From Oricola sp. (GTDB lineage: Bacteria > Pseudomonadota > Alphaproteobacteria > Rhizobiales > Rhizobiaceae): a DNA stretch of 43,752 nucleotides. A program made the position numbers and the translations under genes. Shown in pieces: positions 31,340 through 39,944 of this stretch. Each line of letters starts with the position of its first letter. The first letter of the stretch is position 1. Below the pieces are notes generated by a model. It was given only the letters and a program-made list of their open reading frames with translations. It searched no databases and was not told the origin of the DNA. The stretch spans positions 1-43,752 of the forward strand of contig NZ_JALEGV010000044.1 of the NCBI RefSeq assembly GCF_022763245.1, written 5' to 3'.

Positions 31340-31668
31340 ACAAGACGATGACGTACAAGGGCTATGCTGCCCGGATCGATTACGACGACGAGGATGCCCT
31401 CTTCGTTGGACATGTCGCGGGGATCAGGGACCGCATCGGCTTTCATGCCGAGACGGTTGGTGGCCTGCGTACTGCATTTCATGAGGCCGTCGAGGATTAT
31501 CTGGCCACCTGCGCCACGATCGGAAAAGAGCCGCAAAAAGCTTATTCAGGAAAGATGATGTTTCGTGTCAGCCCGGAATTACATCGCAAAGCCGTGATCG
31601 CAGCCGAGCTTGAGGGCAAAAGCCTGAACCAGTGGGCGGAAGACGTTCTGTCACGGGCAACAGCTTGA
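31336..31668 (+). CDS. hicB: HicB family antitoxin
   Basis: 110 residues. The N-terminal HicB fold (YKGYAARIDYDDEDALFVGH, IGFHAETVGGLRTAFHEAVE) and a C-terminal ribbon-helix-helix (FRVSPELHRKAVIAAELEGK) are both complete. It neutralises HicA and should repress its own promoter. Its stop at 31668 touches the end of the decoration gene with no gap; no terminator is visible there. Confidence 0.93.
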   Translation: MNKTMTYKGYAARIDYDDEDALFVGHVAGIRDRIGFHAETVGGLRTAFHEAVEDYLATCATIGKEPQKAYSGKMMFRVSPELHRKAVIAAELEGKSLNQWAEDVLSRATA

Positions 31669-32040
31669 CTACCGCACGATGATGCCGACGGCGGCGAGAT
31701 CGGCGTTGGCGGCGGCCTTCTCGGCGCCCTGATCGCGGTCGGGGTGGTAGGTCAGGATCTTGCCGTTGACCTCGGCGTCCCGAGTGATGCCGGCGACCTC
31801 AACATCACTTGCGGTGGCGTCACAGCCATAGAGCGCGATGGCCGCGGCGGTCTGGCTGCCGTCGGTCGCGCCCACGGCGCTGGCGAGGTATTTGCCGCTG
31901 GCGGTGATCTTGCCGAGCACTGTGCCCGGCGCGATGACGCCTGCGCCGCTTGCGATGGTGATGGCCTCCCGCGAGCGCTGGCCATTGGCCTCGGTCATCA
32001 GGAATTCGCCGGGATGCCGGCCTTCGATGAGAACGGTCAT
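31669..32040 (-). CDS. Head decoration protein D
   Basis: 123 residues. Features of lambda gpD/SHP: the HPGEFLMTEANGQRSREAIT start, then PGTVLGKITASGKYLASA, ending AAANADLAAVGIIVR. It stabilises the mature capsid. Its end abuts hicB, so transcripts converge here. Confidence 0.92.
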   Translation of the reverse strand: MTVLIEGRHPGEFLMTEANGQRSREAITIASGAGVIAPGTVLGKITASGKYLASAVGATDGSQTAAAIALYGCDATASDVEVAGITRDAEVNGKILTYHPDRDQGAEKAAANADLAAVGIIVR

Positions 32041-32056
32041 GGACTGTCTCTCCTAT

Positions 32057-33403
32057 TCAGCTGAAGCGCGCATTGGCTTGGGTGATGGCTTTCGCCCACC
32101 CGGCCGCATTGCGTTCAGACCGGTTGCGGTGATCGGCCGGGGTTTCGGCGCCGAGTTCGGCCTCGTGTGCGGCACGATCAGCGATAGAGGCGCAGGTGTT
32201 GGCCTTCGGCGATGCTGCCAGCACTTTAGCCGCGTCGGCTGCCGTCATCTCGGTCTCGAGCGCCAGCACCAACGCCTGCGCCTCGCAGCCTTCCGCCTCG
32301 GGTGCTGTCAGGATGGATTTGATCCGTGCGGTGGCCTCGGCCTTGCCGGCACTGACACCGGCAGCATGGGCTTCGGTGCGGGCGGCTTCGACAGCGGCTT
32401 GCATGTCAGCCGGCGGAACCGCCGCCACCTCACCCTGCGGCGGCTCGCCTTCAATCGTCTTGGTCATGGGTCCTCCCTTTCTCTGGGGGCTTGCCCCGGA
32501 GGGCGGTTGTGCGAGCGCGGCGATCACCTCGTCGAGGCCCGCCATGCGATCGGCGAGGCCCTGGGCGATGGCGTCGGCGCCCAGATAGGTGCGGGCTTCC
32601 GTGGCACGGATGGACTCGGCACTGATCCGACCCGCGCGCCCTTCGGCAACGAGACCGACGAACTGGTCGTAGATCTTCATCACCTCGGCCTGCAGATCGG
32701 CGCGCACGGCGTCGGACAGCGGGCCGAACGGGTGGGCGTCGACCTTGTGCGCGCCCGCGTGAATGAGCGTCGGCTTGACGCCGCGGTCCTCCAACTCACC
32801 CGAGCGGTCGAAATGCGTCAGCACGACGCCGATGGAGCCCACCATCGAGGTGGGCGATACGACGATATCCGTTGCCGCGCAGGCGATGCCGTAAGCAGCC
32901 GAGGCCGCCACATCGTTGACGAATGCCACGACCGTCTTCACCTCGTTTACAGCGCGAACGAGGTTACAAGTCGCAAACATGCCCGTGGCCTCGCCGCCAG
33001 GACTGTCGATGTCGAGCAGGATCGCCCGGACTTCCGGGTCCGAAGCCGCCTCCCGCAGCTGCGCGGCGATGCCTTCATAGGACACGAGGCCGGAACTTGC
33101 CCCGATCCAGGCGCCCCGGTTCACCAGGCTACCCACGATCGGCAGGATCGCGACGCCGTGTTCCACGCGCATGGAACCGACGCTGCCATTGTCGCGGCGA
33201 TAGCTGCCAACAAAACGGTTGGTCTCCGGCGTGATGGCTTCATGAGGCTCGATCCCGATCCGGCCCTGCAGCACATGCAAGATCAGATCGGCCTTGTCCG
33301 GATGCAGGAGCAGCGGCCGGTTCAGCACCCGCCCCGCGATCTGCGCAAGCGACGGGCCGGCCTGCACGACGGCCGCCTGAGTATTGTCGGACGGCTCAGT
33401 CAC
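32057..33403 (-). CDS. S49 capsid-maturation protease with scaffold-like C-terminus
   Basis: 448 residues from GTG 33401-33403, overlapping the gpW stop (GTGA). The S49/SppA domain spans about 60-300: ILLDIDSPGGEATGMF, VVAFVNDVAASAAYGIACAA (nucleophile Ser in AASAAYG) and SPTSMVGSIGVVLTHFDR. The C-terminal 130 residues (AAVEAARTEAHAAGVSAGKA, an Ala/Glu-rich coiled coil) match the Nu3-type scaffold portion. It cuts portal and scaffold during head assembly. Confidence 0.92.
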   Translation of the reverse strand: MTEPSDNTQAAVVQAGPSLAQIAGRVLNRPLLLHPDKADLILHVLQGRIGIEPHEAITPETNRFVGSYRRDNGSVGSMRVEHGVAILPIVGSLVNRGAWIGASSGLVSYEGIAAQLREAASDPEVRAILLDIDSPGGEATGMFATCNLVRAVNEVKTVVAFVNDVAASAAYGIACAATDIVVSPTSMVGSIGVVLTHFDRSGELEDRGVKPTLIHAGAHKVDAHPFGPLSDAVRADLQAEVMKIYDQFVGLVAEGRAGRISAESIRATEARTYLGADAIAQGLADRMAGLDEVIAALAQPPSGASPQRKGGPMTKTIEGEPPQGEVAAVPPADMQAAVEAARTEAHAAGVSAGKAEATARIKSILTAPEAEGCEAQALVLALETEMTAADAAKVLAASPKANTCASIADRAAHEAELGAETPADHRNRSERNAAGWAKAITQANARFS

Positions 33404-33660
33404 CGCACCCCTCCCGTTGCGAGCGCAAAGCGCCGGGGGCGCTGCCCCTGCTGGCGCGCACATTGTTCTTCGAAGCCGCGAATGACCGCGAGCAATCTGT
33501 CCGGATGCGCCCGCTGATAGGTCACCGCGCGTTCCACCCCGTTCGAGCCCGCCCGGAACCGCACCTCCATGGCGCCCTCGCCCGCTACGAGGCGCAGATA
33601 GACCTGCCGCAGGCTGGCAGCGGCGGCGCAAGGATCCGCTTCATCCACGCCGATCGTCAT
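33400..33660 (-). CDS. Head-to-tail joining protein W (gpW)
   Basis: 86 residues. LRQVYLRLVAGEGAMEVRFR followed by the VTYQRAHPDRLLAVIRGFEE helix fits the small alpha/beta gpW fold. The stop overlaps the protease start and its start overlaps the portal stop by 4 bp, so all are coupled. In lambda gpW closes the filled head. Confidence 0.85.
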   Translation of the reverse strand: MTIGVDEADPCAAAASLRQVYLRLVAGEGAMEVRFRAGSNGVERAVTYQRAHPDRLLAVIRGFEEQCARQQGQRPRRFALATGGVR

Positions 33661-35261
33661 GCCTCAGCCTCAATGCCTGTGTCGTCTGCCCCGGCAGGAC
33701 CACCGCCCTGCGCCCCCATCATCTGAGGCTCGGGCAGCCCGTATTCGGCCCGCAGCGCCTGTTCCTGCGCCAGCTGCTGGTAGACATCGTCCACATCCGC
33801 GCCGAGATCGGTGCAGATCATCGCATCCGACATGACGCCGAGCCGCTTCCACACTTCGTGCGCCTTGGCTTTTTTCAGATCATCGGCCTGCGGTCGTGGA
33901 TCGCCGCGCCATTGCGCCCGACAGGCGGCGGTGCGGTTGGCGAGGAAGGCGGCGATGCCGCCGGGGAATGGCAGGCTGCCCGCCTCGATCTCTTCCTCGA
34001 GCCAGGCCTCGTAGATCGGCTGGCAGAAGGGCGCCATGATGTTGCGCCGCCGCGCCTTTGTAATCGCAAAGATCTCCGTCGTGGCCGCCTGCAGCGACGA
34101 ATAGGTCGCCCCCACATTGTCGCCTGTGGCGCTTTCATAGGTGAGCCCGAGGCACCGCGCGAGTTCGCGCAAGAGATGCATCGAGAAGGCGGCATAGTCC
34201 GAGGACGGATGGTTCGAGGTGTGGAATTTCAGTTCCTGCCCCGGAAAGAGATGCGCCAGCCGCCCGTTGATCCCCACATCCAGCGTGGTGTCGTCATAAT
34301 AGCCGGCGACCATCTCGATATAGGCCTCCATCGGCGAGATGCCCTGCGCCAGCATCTGCGCCTGTTCCTGTGGCGTCAGCAGCCCTTGCAGCACCTGTTC
34401 CGTCGGCTCGGCCGAGGTGATCGTCACCGCAAACAAGGTTTGAACGATCGCCGCCATCAACGTGGCATCGGCAAGCTGGTCGAACTGACGCGCCACCTGC
34501 AGGGCCGGCACCAGCGGCGAGATGCCCCGGTGTGTTCCCGGCGCCCCCTCGAAGACATGGATGACCCGCGGTCGTCCCGCGCCGTCGCGGGCGCGAACGT
34601 CATATTCCACATCGTGGCGGAAGAGGTCCTTGCGGATCGCGCGGTAGCCCACCGGCATGCCATCGGCATCCGTGTAGACCCCGTTGATCAGCCGCTTCAT
34701 GCTCTCGGTCTTGCGCGACAGACGCTGAGGCGGCAGCAGGCGCACCTTGGTGCCGTAGCGGTTCCACGGCCGTTTGCGCCAGGGCAGTTCGGCGAGGATC
34801 TCGCCCGTCACCAGCCAGGACCGGAAAGCCGCAGCCTGCATCTGGCTGAAGGACCGCAAGCCCTGGATATCGCATTCCTGCGCGTTGCGCGCCCAGAGTT
34901 CGAAGCGGCGCTCAACCGTCTTGGCCCAATCCGACGCCTCCACCGGCGTCATGCCGAAGGTCTCGTTTTCCGGCAGCGCCTTCAGCTGCAGGCCCGTGCC
35001 CACGGTATTGGCCACGCACTGCTCCAGCGCGCCGGCCAGCCAGCCGCTATTGTGAAGCAGATCGTTGACACGGGCCGCAGCAGCATCCCAGGCGTCACCG
35101 ATGTCGTCCTGCGCCTCTCGCAAGGCCGGGCGCCAACCGGCGAAAGTCACGCCACGGCCGCCACGCATAAACTGCGCATCCAGGCGCGGACGCACGGTAT
35201 CGCTGTCGCGCGCAGGCGCAATGGACGTCACGAGCGCCTTCAGCTTTGACATCAGTCGCAT
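33657..35261 (-). CDS. Portal protein, lambda family
   Basis: 534 residues if ATG 35259-35261 is used (35252 is the next choice; neither has a clear ribosome binding site). LLHNSGWLAGALEQCVANTV, WARNAQECDIQGLRSFSQMQ, GEILAELPWRKRPW and ARCLGLTYESATGDNVGATY are classic Phage_portal_2 motifs. A ring of 12 copies forms the DNA entry and tail attachment vertex. The C-terminus is rich in G/A/P and acidic residues. Confidence 0.93.
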   Translation of the reverse strand: MRLMSKLKALVTSIAPARDSDTVRPRLDAQFMRGGRGVTFAGWRPALREAQDDIGDAWDAAAARVNDLLHNSGWLAGALEQCVANTVGTGLQLKALPENETFGMTPVEASDWAKTVERRFELWARNAQECDIQGLRSFSQMQAAAFRSWLVTGEILAELPWRKRPWNRYGTKVRLLPPQRLSRKTESMKRLINGVYTDADGMPVGYRAIRKDLFRHDVEYDVRARDGAGRPRVIHVFEGAPGTHRGISPLVPALQVARQFDQLADATLMAAIVQTLFAVTITSAEPTEQVLQGLLTPQEQAQMLAQGISPMEAYIEMVAGYYDDTTLDVGINGRLAHLFPGQELKFHTSNHPSSDYAAFSMHLLRELARCLGLTYESATGDNVGATYSSLQAATTEIFAITKARRRNIMAPFCQPIYEAWLEEEIEAGSLPFPGGIAAFLANRTAACRAQWRGDPRPQADDLKKAKAHEVWKRLGVMSDAMICTDLGADVDDVYQQLAQEQALRAEYGLPEPQMMGAQGGGPAGADDTGIEAEA

Positions 35262-35450
35262 GGTGATGTTCGATCCATGACGGTTTCGTGATGCTTCGCA
35301 GTTGATCCGGGCTTTGGCCTTGAACACGGGCGTGCCGATCGCACGCCCTTTGCGCCGCCGCCGCCATGATCTCGGGAGGGGGACATGACGCCGGCGGCGG
35401 CGCGGTCTCTGCGCGGTGCGATACGATCCTCGGCGCGTCGAAGGCCAGGC

Positions 35451-37481
35451 CTAACGGTTCAGTCTGGCTCCGATCCTGGCGAAGCGGTCGCGCATCAAAG
35501 GTCCCCCGCCACCTGGTATGGGGTTTGGGGGTGGTGACGGGGGAGGATCCGGAAGGCCGGCGACGGGGCGACATGGGGATGTAGGGGCCAATCGCTCGAT
35601 TCCCTCGGGGATCCGTTGCACATTAAAGGCGTAGCCGATCGCCGCGCACAAGGCCTCGCAGTCGAGAAAGTGGTTGTTTCGCGACCGTTTCACCCAGACC
35701 GGCTTGCCCTCGACCACGACCCGCGCCTCCGAGGTCAGTTGCTTGCAGTAATCCTCGCTCACCGCCTCATGGACATGGAACGCCCCAGGCTGATCGGCAG
35801 GCGTGCGGATCCGCGACATCACCAGAGACTTGAAGAAGTCCGACGACAGCGTCACCAGATCGATCGAATAGAGCGCCTTTTTGCCGTCGGGTTTCACCTC
35901 GATCTTGGAGACCTTGTAGGGCGGGCTCTGGACATCCCTGCCCTTTGTCGGGGCGCAGAGCCAGCTGTAGCGGCGGCAGAACTCGTAGACCTTGTGCTCG
36001 TTGCCGAGCTCCGGCTTGTCCGGCCGGAAGCCTGAGTCCACAAACACCTTCTCGATCTGCATGCCGCCCACCGGCGTCAGCATCAGGTCCGCCAGCGCCG
36101 ACCAGACATCGTCATCCTCCGTCGGCCCGTAAAGCTGGCCGCTATCGATCAGCCAGGACGTGCCCCGCGCCCCGAAGGCCCGGATCACGTAGACGAGGCT
36201 GAACTTCTGCACATCGACGCCCATGACCAGACGCAGGCCCCCCGCGGGCACATCACCCGGCCGGTAGGGCTGGCGGCGCTGCATGATTTCCTGCCAGTCC
36301 GGCACATCGCCCGAGGCCGTCATGGCGTAGCATTCGCCAAAGCCCGCATTCATCGCCGTCTGGATCCGGTCGTGATCGCCCGACCCAAGCGCGGTGAGGT
36401 AGGTTTCCGCCCGCTGGCCCCAGTTCACGAAGGGCGAGCACAGCCCCGAGGTCCACATCGACAGGGTCGAGCTTTCGGCAGGCGCGCCGGTGACATGAGG
36501 GACGTCGCCTCTCAATTCCACCCGCTGCCCCGGCGCCACCATCGTGCCGCGCGCGTTCATCCAGGGCTTGTCATCATCGCTGTGCTGGCCACCGCAGCGG
36601 GGGCATTCCAGTGTCGCGGCCTGTTTGGCCTGCGCAGGCGTCGCGCGTTCCGGCCAGCGCAGTTGCTGGAAGCGCGGGATGAAGTATTCGTGGCAGTGTC
36701 GGCACGGCCAGGCCCAGTGGTGCCGTGTCCCCTCCTGCCAGAGCTTCCAGATCGGACTCTCCAGGTCGTCAGCGGCCGAACGCGCCCAGAACTCCAGGCC
36801 ACTCGCCTCATCCGGTTCGATTTCCACGAGGCCGCGCGCCGGTGTGCTGGTGATGGCCGTGACGAAATCCGCGTAGGTCTCGCCGCGGGCCTCCACGAGA
36901 CCCAGCACGTCGCCCTGGCCGTTCACATTGGCCATCATCTCGTCGTATTCGTCGATCAGCGCCAGCGCGGCAGGATCGGACTTCAACGCCGTGGAGGAGC
37001 CGGCATGGGCAAGGCGAACGCGCACGCCCGCGACATGCTTCAGCGTCTTCTTCATGCGCCGGCCACGGATCACCTTGTTTGCCAGCGTGTCCGCCTCATC
37101 CAGAAGCGCCATCAGCCGCGGTTCGAACTGGTCGGTGAGGAACTCCTTCGTCGGCCCCACATAGAGGATCGGCGCCGGTCGCTGGTCGAGCCGCGCCCCG
37201 ATGACGTCGAGCATGCTGTCGGTCTTGCCCGACTGCGCCGAGGTCACCGCCACCACCCGGCGATAGCCGCCACGGTGCACCGCTGCAGACCATGGCACCA
37301 TGTACGGCGTCAGCCCCGGGTCCCGGGGACCGGGAATGCCGGCGGTTTCGGGATAGATGCGATGCGCCGCAGCCCAAGGCGCCGGATCACGCTTCTCGCT
37401 CGGCCTGCAGATCGCCGCTGCCAGCGACCAGAGCTGCGCCTGCTTTGTCGGCCGCCCCTGCAATACGTCCCAGCGCGCCAT
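35451..37481 (-). CDS. Terminase large subunit (GpA family)
   Basis: 676 residues; AGAGGTG precedes ATG 37479-37481 inside the small subunit gene. Walker A-like AVTSAQSGKTDSM (about 82-92), Walker B AALALIDEYDEM (about 172-180), and the zinc-like CRHCHEYF/ECPRCGG pairs are present. The nuclease part starts at LVMGVDVQKFSLVYVIRAFG. A proline-rich tail (PDPPPSPPPNPIPGGGG) precedes the end. It packages and cuts phage DNA, probably at cos sites as in lambda. Confidence 0.94.
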   Translation of the reverse strand: MARWDVLQGRPTKQAQLWSLAAAICRPSEKRDPAPWAAAHRIYPETAGIPGPRDPGLTPYMVPWSAAVHRGGYRRVVAVTSAQSGKTDSMLDVIGARLDQRPAPILYVGPTKEFLTDQFEPRLMALLDEADTLANKVIRGRRMKKTLKHVAGVRVRLAHAGSSTALKSDPAALALIDEYDEMMANVNGQGDVLGLVEARGETYADFVTAITSTPARGLVEIEPDEASGLEFWARSAADDLESPIWKLWQEGTRHHWAWPCRHCHEYFIPRFQQLRWPERATPAQAKQAATLECPRCGGQHSDDDKPWMNARGTMVAPGQRVELRGDVPHVTGAPAESSTLSMWTSGLCSPFVNWGQRAETYLTALGSGDHDRIQTAMNAGFGECYAMTASGDVPDWQEIMQRRQPYRPGDVPAGGLRLVMGVDVQKFSLVYVIRAFGARGTSWLIDSGQLYGPTEDDDVWSALADLMLTPVGGMQIEKVFVDSGFRPDKPELGNEHKVYEFCRRYSWLCAPTKGRDVQSPPYKVSKIEVKPDGKKALYSIDLVTLSSDFFKSLVMSRIRTPADQPGAFHVHEAVSEDYCKQLTSEARVVVEGKPVWVKRSRNNHFLDCEALCAAIGYAFNVQRIPEGIERLAPTSPCRPVAGLPDPPPSPPPNPIPGGGGPLMRDRFARIGARLNR

Positions 37482-37884
37482 CGATCACCTCTTCGAGCGC
37501 GCGCCGTGCCTCCATGTCACGTGTGTAGCGCGCCGCGAGCCCCGCAAGCTCCGCCCGCACCAGCGCCGCCATCTCGCCCACCACGGCCCTGGCATCCTCC
37601 ATCGGGATCAGTTCCCGGCTGCGTTCCTGGATCCTGAGTTCGATCTCGCGCGTGCGCGCTTCCGTGGCCCGGCTGGCAACCGCCGCCTTGTTGTTCTTCG
37701 ACAGCTGGTCCTCGTAATAGGCCAGCGCCCCGCGGATCACGCCGACCAGCGTGTATTCCCCGCGCTGCGCGCGATCCATGTAACCCGCCTTCACAAGACC
37801 CTGGACCCAGCGGTCCGAGCGCCCCAGCAAGGCCGCTGCTTGCGCCACCGTGATCGTCTGGCCGCGTGGTTTGCCGTCGGACAT
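37387..37884 (-). CDS. Terminase small subunit (Nu1-like)
   Basis: 165 residues. An N-terminal winged helix-turn-helix (ITVAQAAALLGRSDRWVQGL, VKAGYMDRAQRGEY) is followed by a long coiled-coil region (ATEARTREIELRIQERSREL). This matches the Nu1 type that recognises the packaging site. It overlaps the large subunit by 95 bp, an unusually long overlap. First gene of the packaging operon. Confidence 0.85.
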   Translation of the reverse strand: MSDGKPRGQTITVAQAAALLGRSDRWVQGLVKAGYMDRAQRGEYTLVGVIRGALAYYEDQLSKNNKAAVASRATEARTREIELRIQERSRELIPMEDARAVVGEMAALVRAELAGLAARYTRDMEARRALEEVIDGALGRIAGAADKAGAALVAGSGDLQAEREA

Positions 37885-37948
37885 GGGTTACCGCCTCTGA
37901 CAGGAGGGCGCGCGGGTTGATGCGGCCGACCGCGCCGAATGATCGATA

Positions 37949-37961
37949 GCAATGATATTGC
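37949..37961. promoter_or_regulatory. Palindrome GCAATGATATTGC between divergent genes
   Basis: Five-base arms around GAT in the AT-rich 160-bp space between the terminase small subunit (minus) and the small plus-strand gene at 38045. GATAAT at 37975-37980 may be a -10 element for the latter. Operator function is an inference. Confidence 0.35.
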
Positions 37962-38044
37962 TCCGATTTTACTACGATAATCGCCCCTGCCGAGCGAAGG
38001 TCATTGCACGAACACGTTGCAACTCACCGAGGGACGCCACCAGG

Positions 38045-38317
38045 ATGACCATCCGCCCGAACCCGATCACCACCCCGCGCCACCAGCTCCGCGCCGAGAA
38101 GGCGCGCCGGAACCGCGAAGCCGCGCTGAACACCTTCATCGCGAGGAAGGCCCAAATCGACGAGATGCTCGCCCGGCTGCAGGCGCTCAGCGACGACCAC
38201 TTCAACTGCCATCCCGACGAGATCGGTTGGGCGACGGTTGGCACCCTCGAACACTACGCCAGCCTGCTGAAGCGCATCACCGACAGCGCGTTCGGCGAGG
38301 GCGAGCACGCCCGTTGA
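38045..38317 (+). CDS. Small basic helical phage protein, 90 aa
   Basis: Start ATG 38045 chosen after an ACCAGG element. The N-terminus is basic (PRHQLRAEKARRNREAALNT) and the rest helical (KAQIDEMLARLQALSDDHF, VGTLEHYASLLKRITD). It may bind nucleic acid. It precedes DUF3489 on the plus strand; the pair is often seen next to terminase in Rhodobacterales/Hyphomicrobiales prophages. Function unknown. Confidence 0.75.
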   Translation: MTIRPNPITTPRHQLRAEKARRNREAALNTFIARKAQIDEMLARLQALSDDHFNCHPDEIGWATVGTLEHYASLLKRITDSAFGEGEHAR

Positions 38318-38411
38318 TCTCCGGCGCTGTTGGAAATCCCGCCGCGCCCTGCGCGGCTCGGGGTCGTAGAAGGTCCAGCATGACGCGGGCCTCGAGCAAG
38401 GAGACAACCCC

Positions 38412-38951
38412 ATGACCCAGATTCAACTTTCCGACGCCCAGGCCGTCATCCTGTCAACCGCCTGCGCGCGCGAGGACGGAGCCGTCTTCCCCGTCACCGC
38501 CAACCTCAAGGGCGGCGCTGTCGGCAATGTCTGCAAGAGCCTTCTCAAGCAGGGCCTTATCGAGGAAATCCCCGCCACCGATCTCAACACCGTTTACCGG
38601 CATGACGAGGAGCGGGGGCCAGTCACGCTGCGCGCCACTCCGCTCGCCTACGGCACCCTCGGGATAACGGACACGCCTGACGACGACGACGCTGCCGAGA
38701 CGCCGCCCGCGCCACCGGCCGAGCGCCGGAGCGGCACCAAGCAGGAGGCGCTGATCGCCATGCTACGCGCCGAGGGTGGCGCGACCATCGAGGAAATCGC
38801 CACCGCCTTGTCGTGGAAGTCACATACGGTCCGAGGGGCAATCGCCGGCGCTCTGAAAAAGAAACTGGGCCTGACGATCACCTCCGAGAAGGAAGATCAG
38901 CGTGGGCGGGTGTATCGGACGGATGACGGTCCGTCCCCAAACGCACGGTGA
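38412..38951 (+). CDS. DUF3489 domain protein
   Basis: 179 residues, AAGGAGA before ATG 38412. The N-terminal wHTH-like half (LSDAQAVILSTACAREDGAV, GNVCKSLLKQGLIEEIP) and the C-terminal half (GTKQEALIAMLRAEGGATIE, IATALSWKSHTVRGAIAGAL) are the standard DUF3489 layout. It looks DNA-binding, probably regulatory. Its 3' end overlaps the convergent hypothetical gene by 55 bp. Confidence 0.9.
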   Translation: MTQIQLSDAQAVILSTACAREDGAVFPVTANLKGGAVGNVCKSLLKQGLIEEIPATDLNTVYRHDEERGPVTLRATPLAYGTLGITDTPDDDDAAETPPAPPAERRSGTKQEALIAMLRAEGGATIEEIATALSWKSHTVRGAIAGALKKKLGLTITSEKEDQRGRVYRTDDGPSPNAR

Positions 38952-39217
38952 GCGATACCGGCCCCGAACGAAAATCTCGCCTGATTTTCGCATTCCCTTT
39001 GCGCATTTGCCAACCAGTCAAGCGTCGCGCGGCGTGGATCGAGCCCGATGCCGATAATGCCGTAATACTGGATCTCGACGACATGAGGTAATTTGCTTTC
39101 AATCTGCGTCGGCCATGCGCCGCCGTCGCGCACAATCATCTGCCGCAACAAGACCTCCGCCTCGTCGCAAGCTTCCAGTTCTGCAATGATAGCGTTCAAG
39201 GATGTCTTCATACCCAC
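38897..39217 (-). CDS. Hypothetical protein, 106 aa
   Basis: MKTSLNAIIAELEACDEAEV then LLRQMIVRDGGAWPTQIESK and VEIQYYGIIGIGLDPRRATL have good protein character up to about residue 80. The last 25 residues lie antisense to the DUF3489 gene and look like run-on. The ATG at 39215-39217 has no strong ribosome binding site. Unknown function; may be a small regulatory or adaptor protein. Confidence 0.55.
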   Translation of the reverse strand: MGMKTSLNAIIAELEACDEAEVLLRQMIVRDGGAWPTQIESKLPHVVEIQYYGIIGIGLDPRRATLDWLANAQRECENQARFSFGAGIAHRAFGDGPSSVRYTRPR

Positions 39218-39705
39218 GATCCCGATCCCACATCGCAGATCTGGGAGGCCTACGGAACCGTTTCAAGCGCTATCACGGCGGGCGGACGCTATGCGCAGTG
39301 GCTACCGGCCAGTTGGACAGAGGGCACGATCCCCATGCCAAGGTCATGATACATTGTGTGTGAAAAGGAAGTGGCCAAGACCCTGCAGAACCGTGCCGAA
39401 ATGCTCAGTCTCTTCATCGATCCGCTCATGGACAAGCCACTTTTGGCCACAAAGCCGTAATCGAACCTCCGGCACCCAAAACCGGACAAAGCAGACCGAC
39501 CACGTCACAAACCAGCCGCATCAGCCCAAAAGAAAACCCGCCAAAAGGCGGGTATGAAGGTGTTTGGGCTGTGATGTTCGCGCGAATTGTTGGAGGTCGG
39601 CGTACGCGCAACTTGATCGCCGACGGCGCATCAATTGTATGCAAACTGTTAATGCTTCGTTAGCTTCACGGAATTTCCCGGAGATAACTGAAGTGCAACA
39701 ACCGG
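39218..39705. other. Stretch of 488 bp without a clear gene
   Basis: Open frames on both strands (for example 39289-39489 minus) have poor composition and no ribosome binding site. The only clear element is the hairpin/terminator at 39522-39571. Local base composition is lower in GC than the phage genes on either side. Confidence 0.5.
39522..39571 (-). terminator. Nested hairpin with rho-independent terminator core
   Basis: Inner stem ACCCGCC (39536-39542) / GGCGGGT (39547-39553), 4-nt loop, followed on the minus strand by TTTTCTTTT. An outer stem CAGCCCAAA (39522-39530) / TTTGGGCTG (39563-39571) encloses it. It would end transcription of the small gene at 39706 and the methyltransferase operon. 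Confidence 0.8.
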
Positions 39706-39825
39706 TCAGGCTGCGGACCAACGACTGACCATGGTCGAAACGACGATCACGCCTGCACATGTGATGCTGGCGATCAGCACATATTCAACGATTGAAACGC
39801 ACTCGTTTCTGGTCGGCCACCTCAC
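39706..39825 (-). CDS. 39-aa Flp-pilin-like or small membrane peptide
   Basis: GTG 39823-39825 has a strong GGAGGGG 7 nt upstream. The peptide has VSIVEYVLIASITCAG and VIVVSTMVSRW, resembling the VEYGLIA.. core of Flp/Fap pilins but truncated and lacking the normal tail. It follows the methyltransferase by 119 bp and is followed by a terminator. It may be a degenerated pilin or a phage membrane peptide. Confidence 0.5.
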   Translation of the reverse strand: MRWPTRNECVSIVEYVLIASITCAGVIVVSTMVSRWSAA

Positions 39826-39944
39826 GTATCAGCCCCTCCGTAATCTTGCTGCGACGGCCTCATGGCCACGATGCGAACCTTTAGACCGAAGAGGCTTCCG
39901 TTGCGTTATCGAACATGGTTTCCATTGCACGAACAGACAGGGAA

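Noticed and set aside
38341-38357. GCCGCGC/GCGCGGC hairpin between the small basic protein and DUF3489
   Set aside because: Good 7-bp stem but no T-run and only 55 bp from the next start codon; may be chance in GC-rich DNA.
39289-39489. 66-codon minus frame in the gap before the terminator
   Set aside because: No ribosome binding site and no consistent protein character.
39649-39663. CtrA-like box TTAA-N7-TTAG
   Set aside because: It lies downstream of the only nearby gene on the minus strand, with no plus-strand gene to control.
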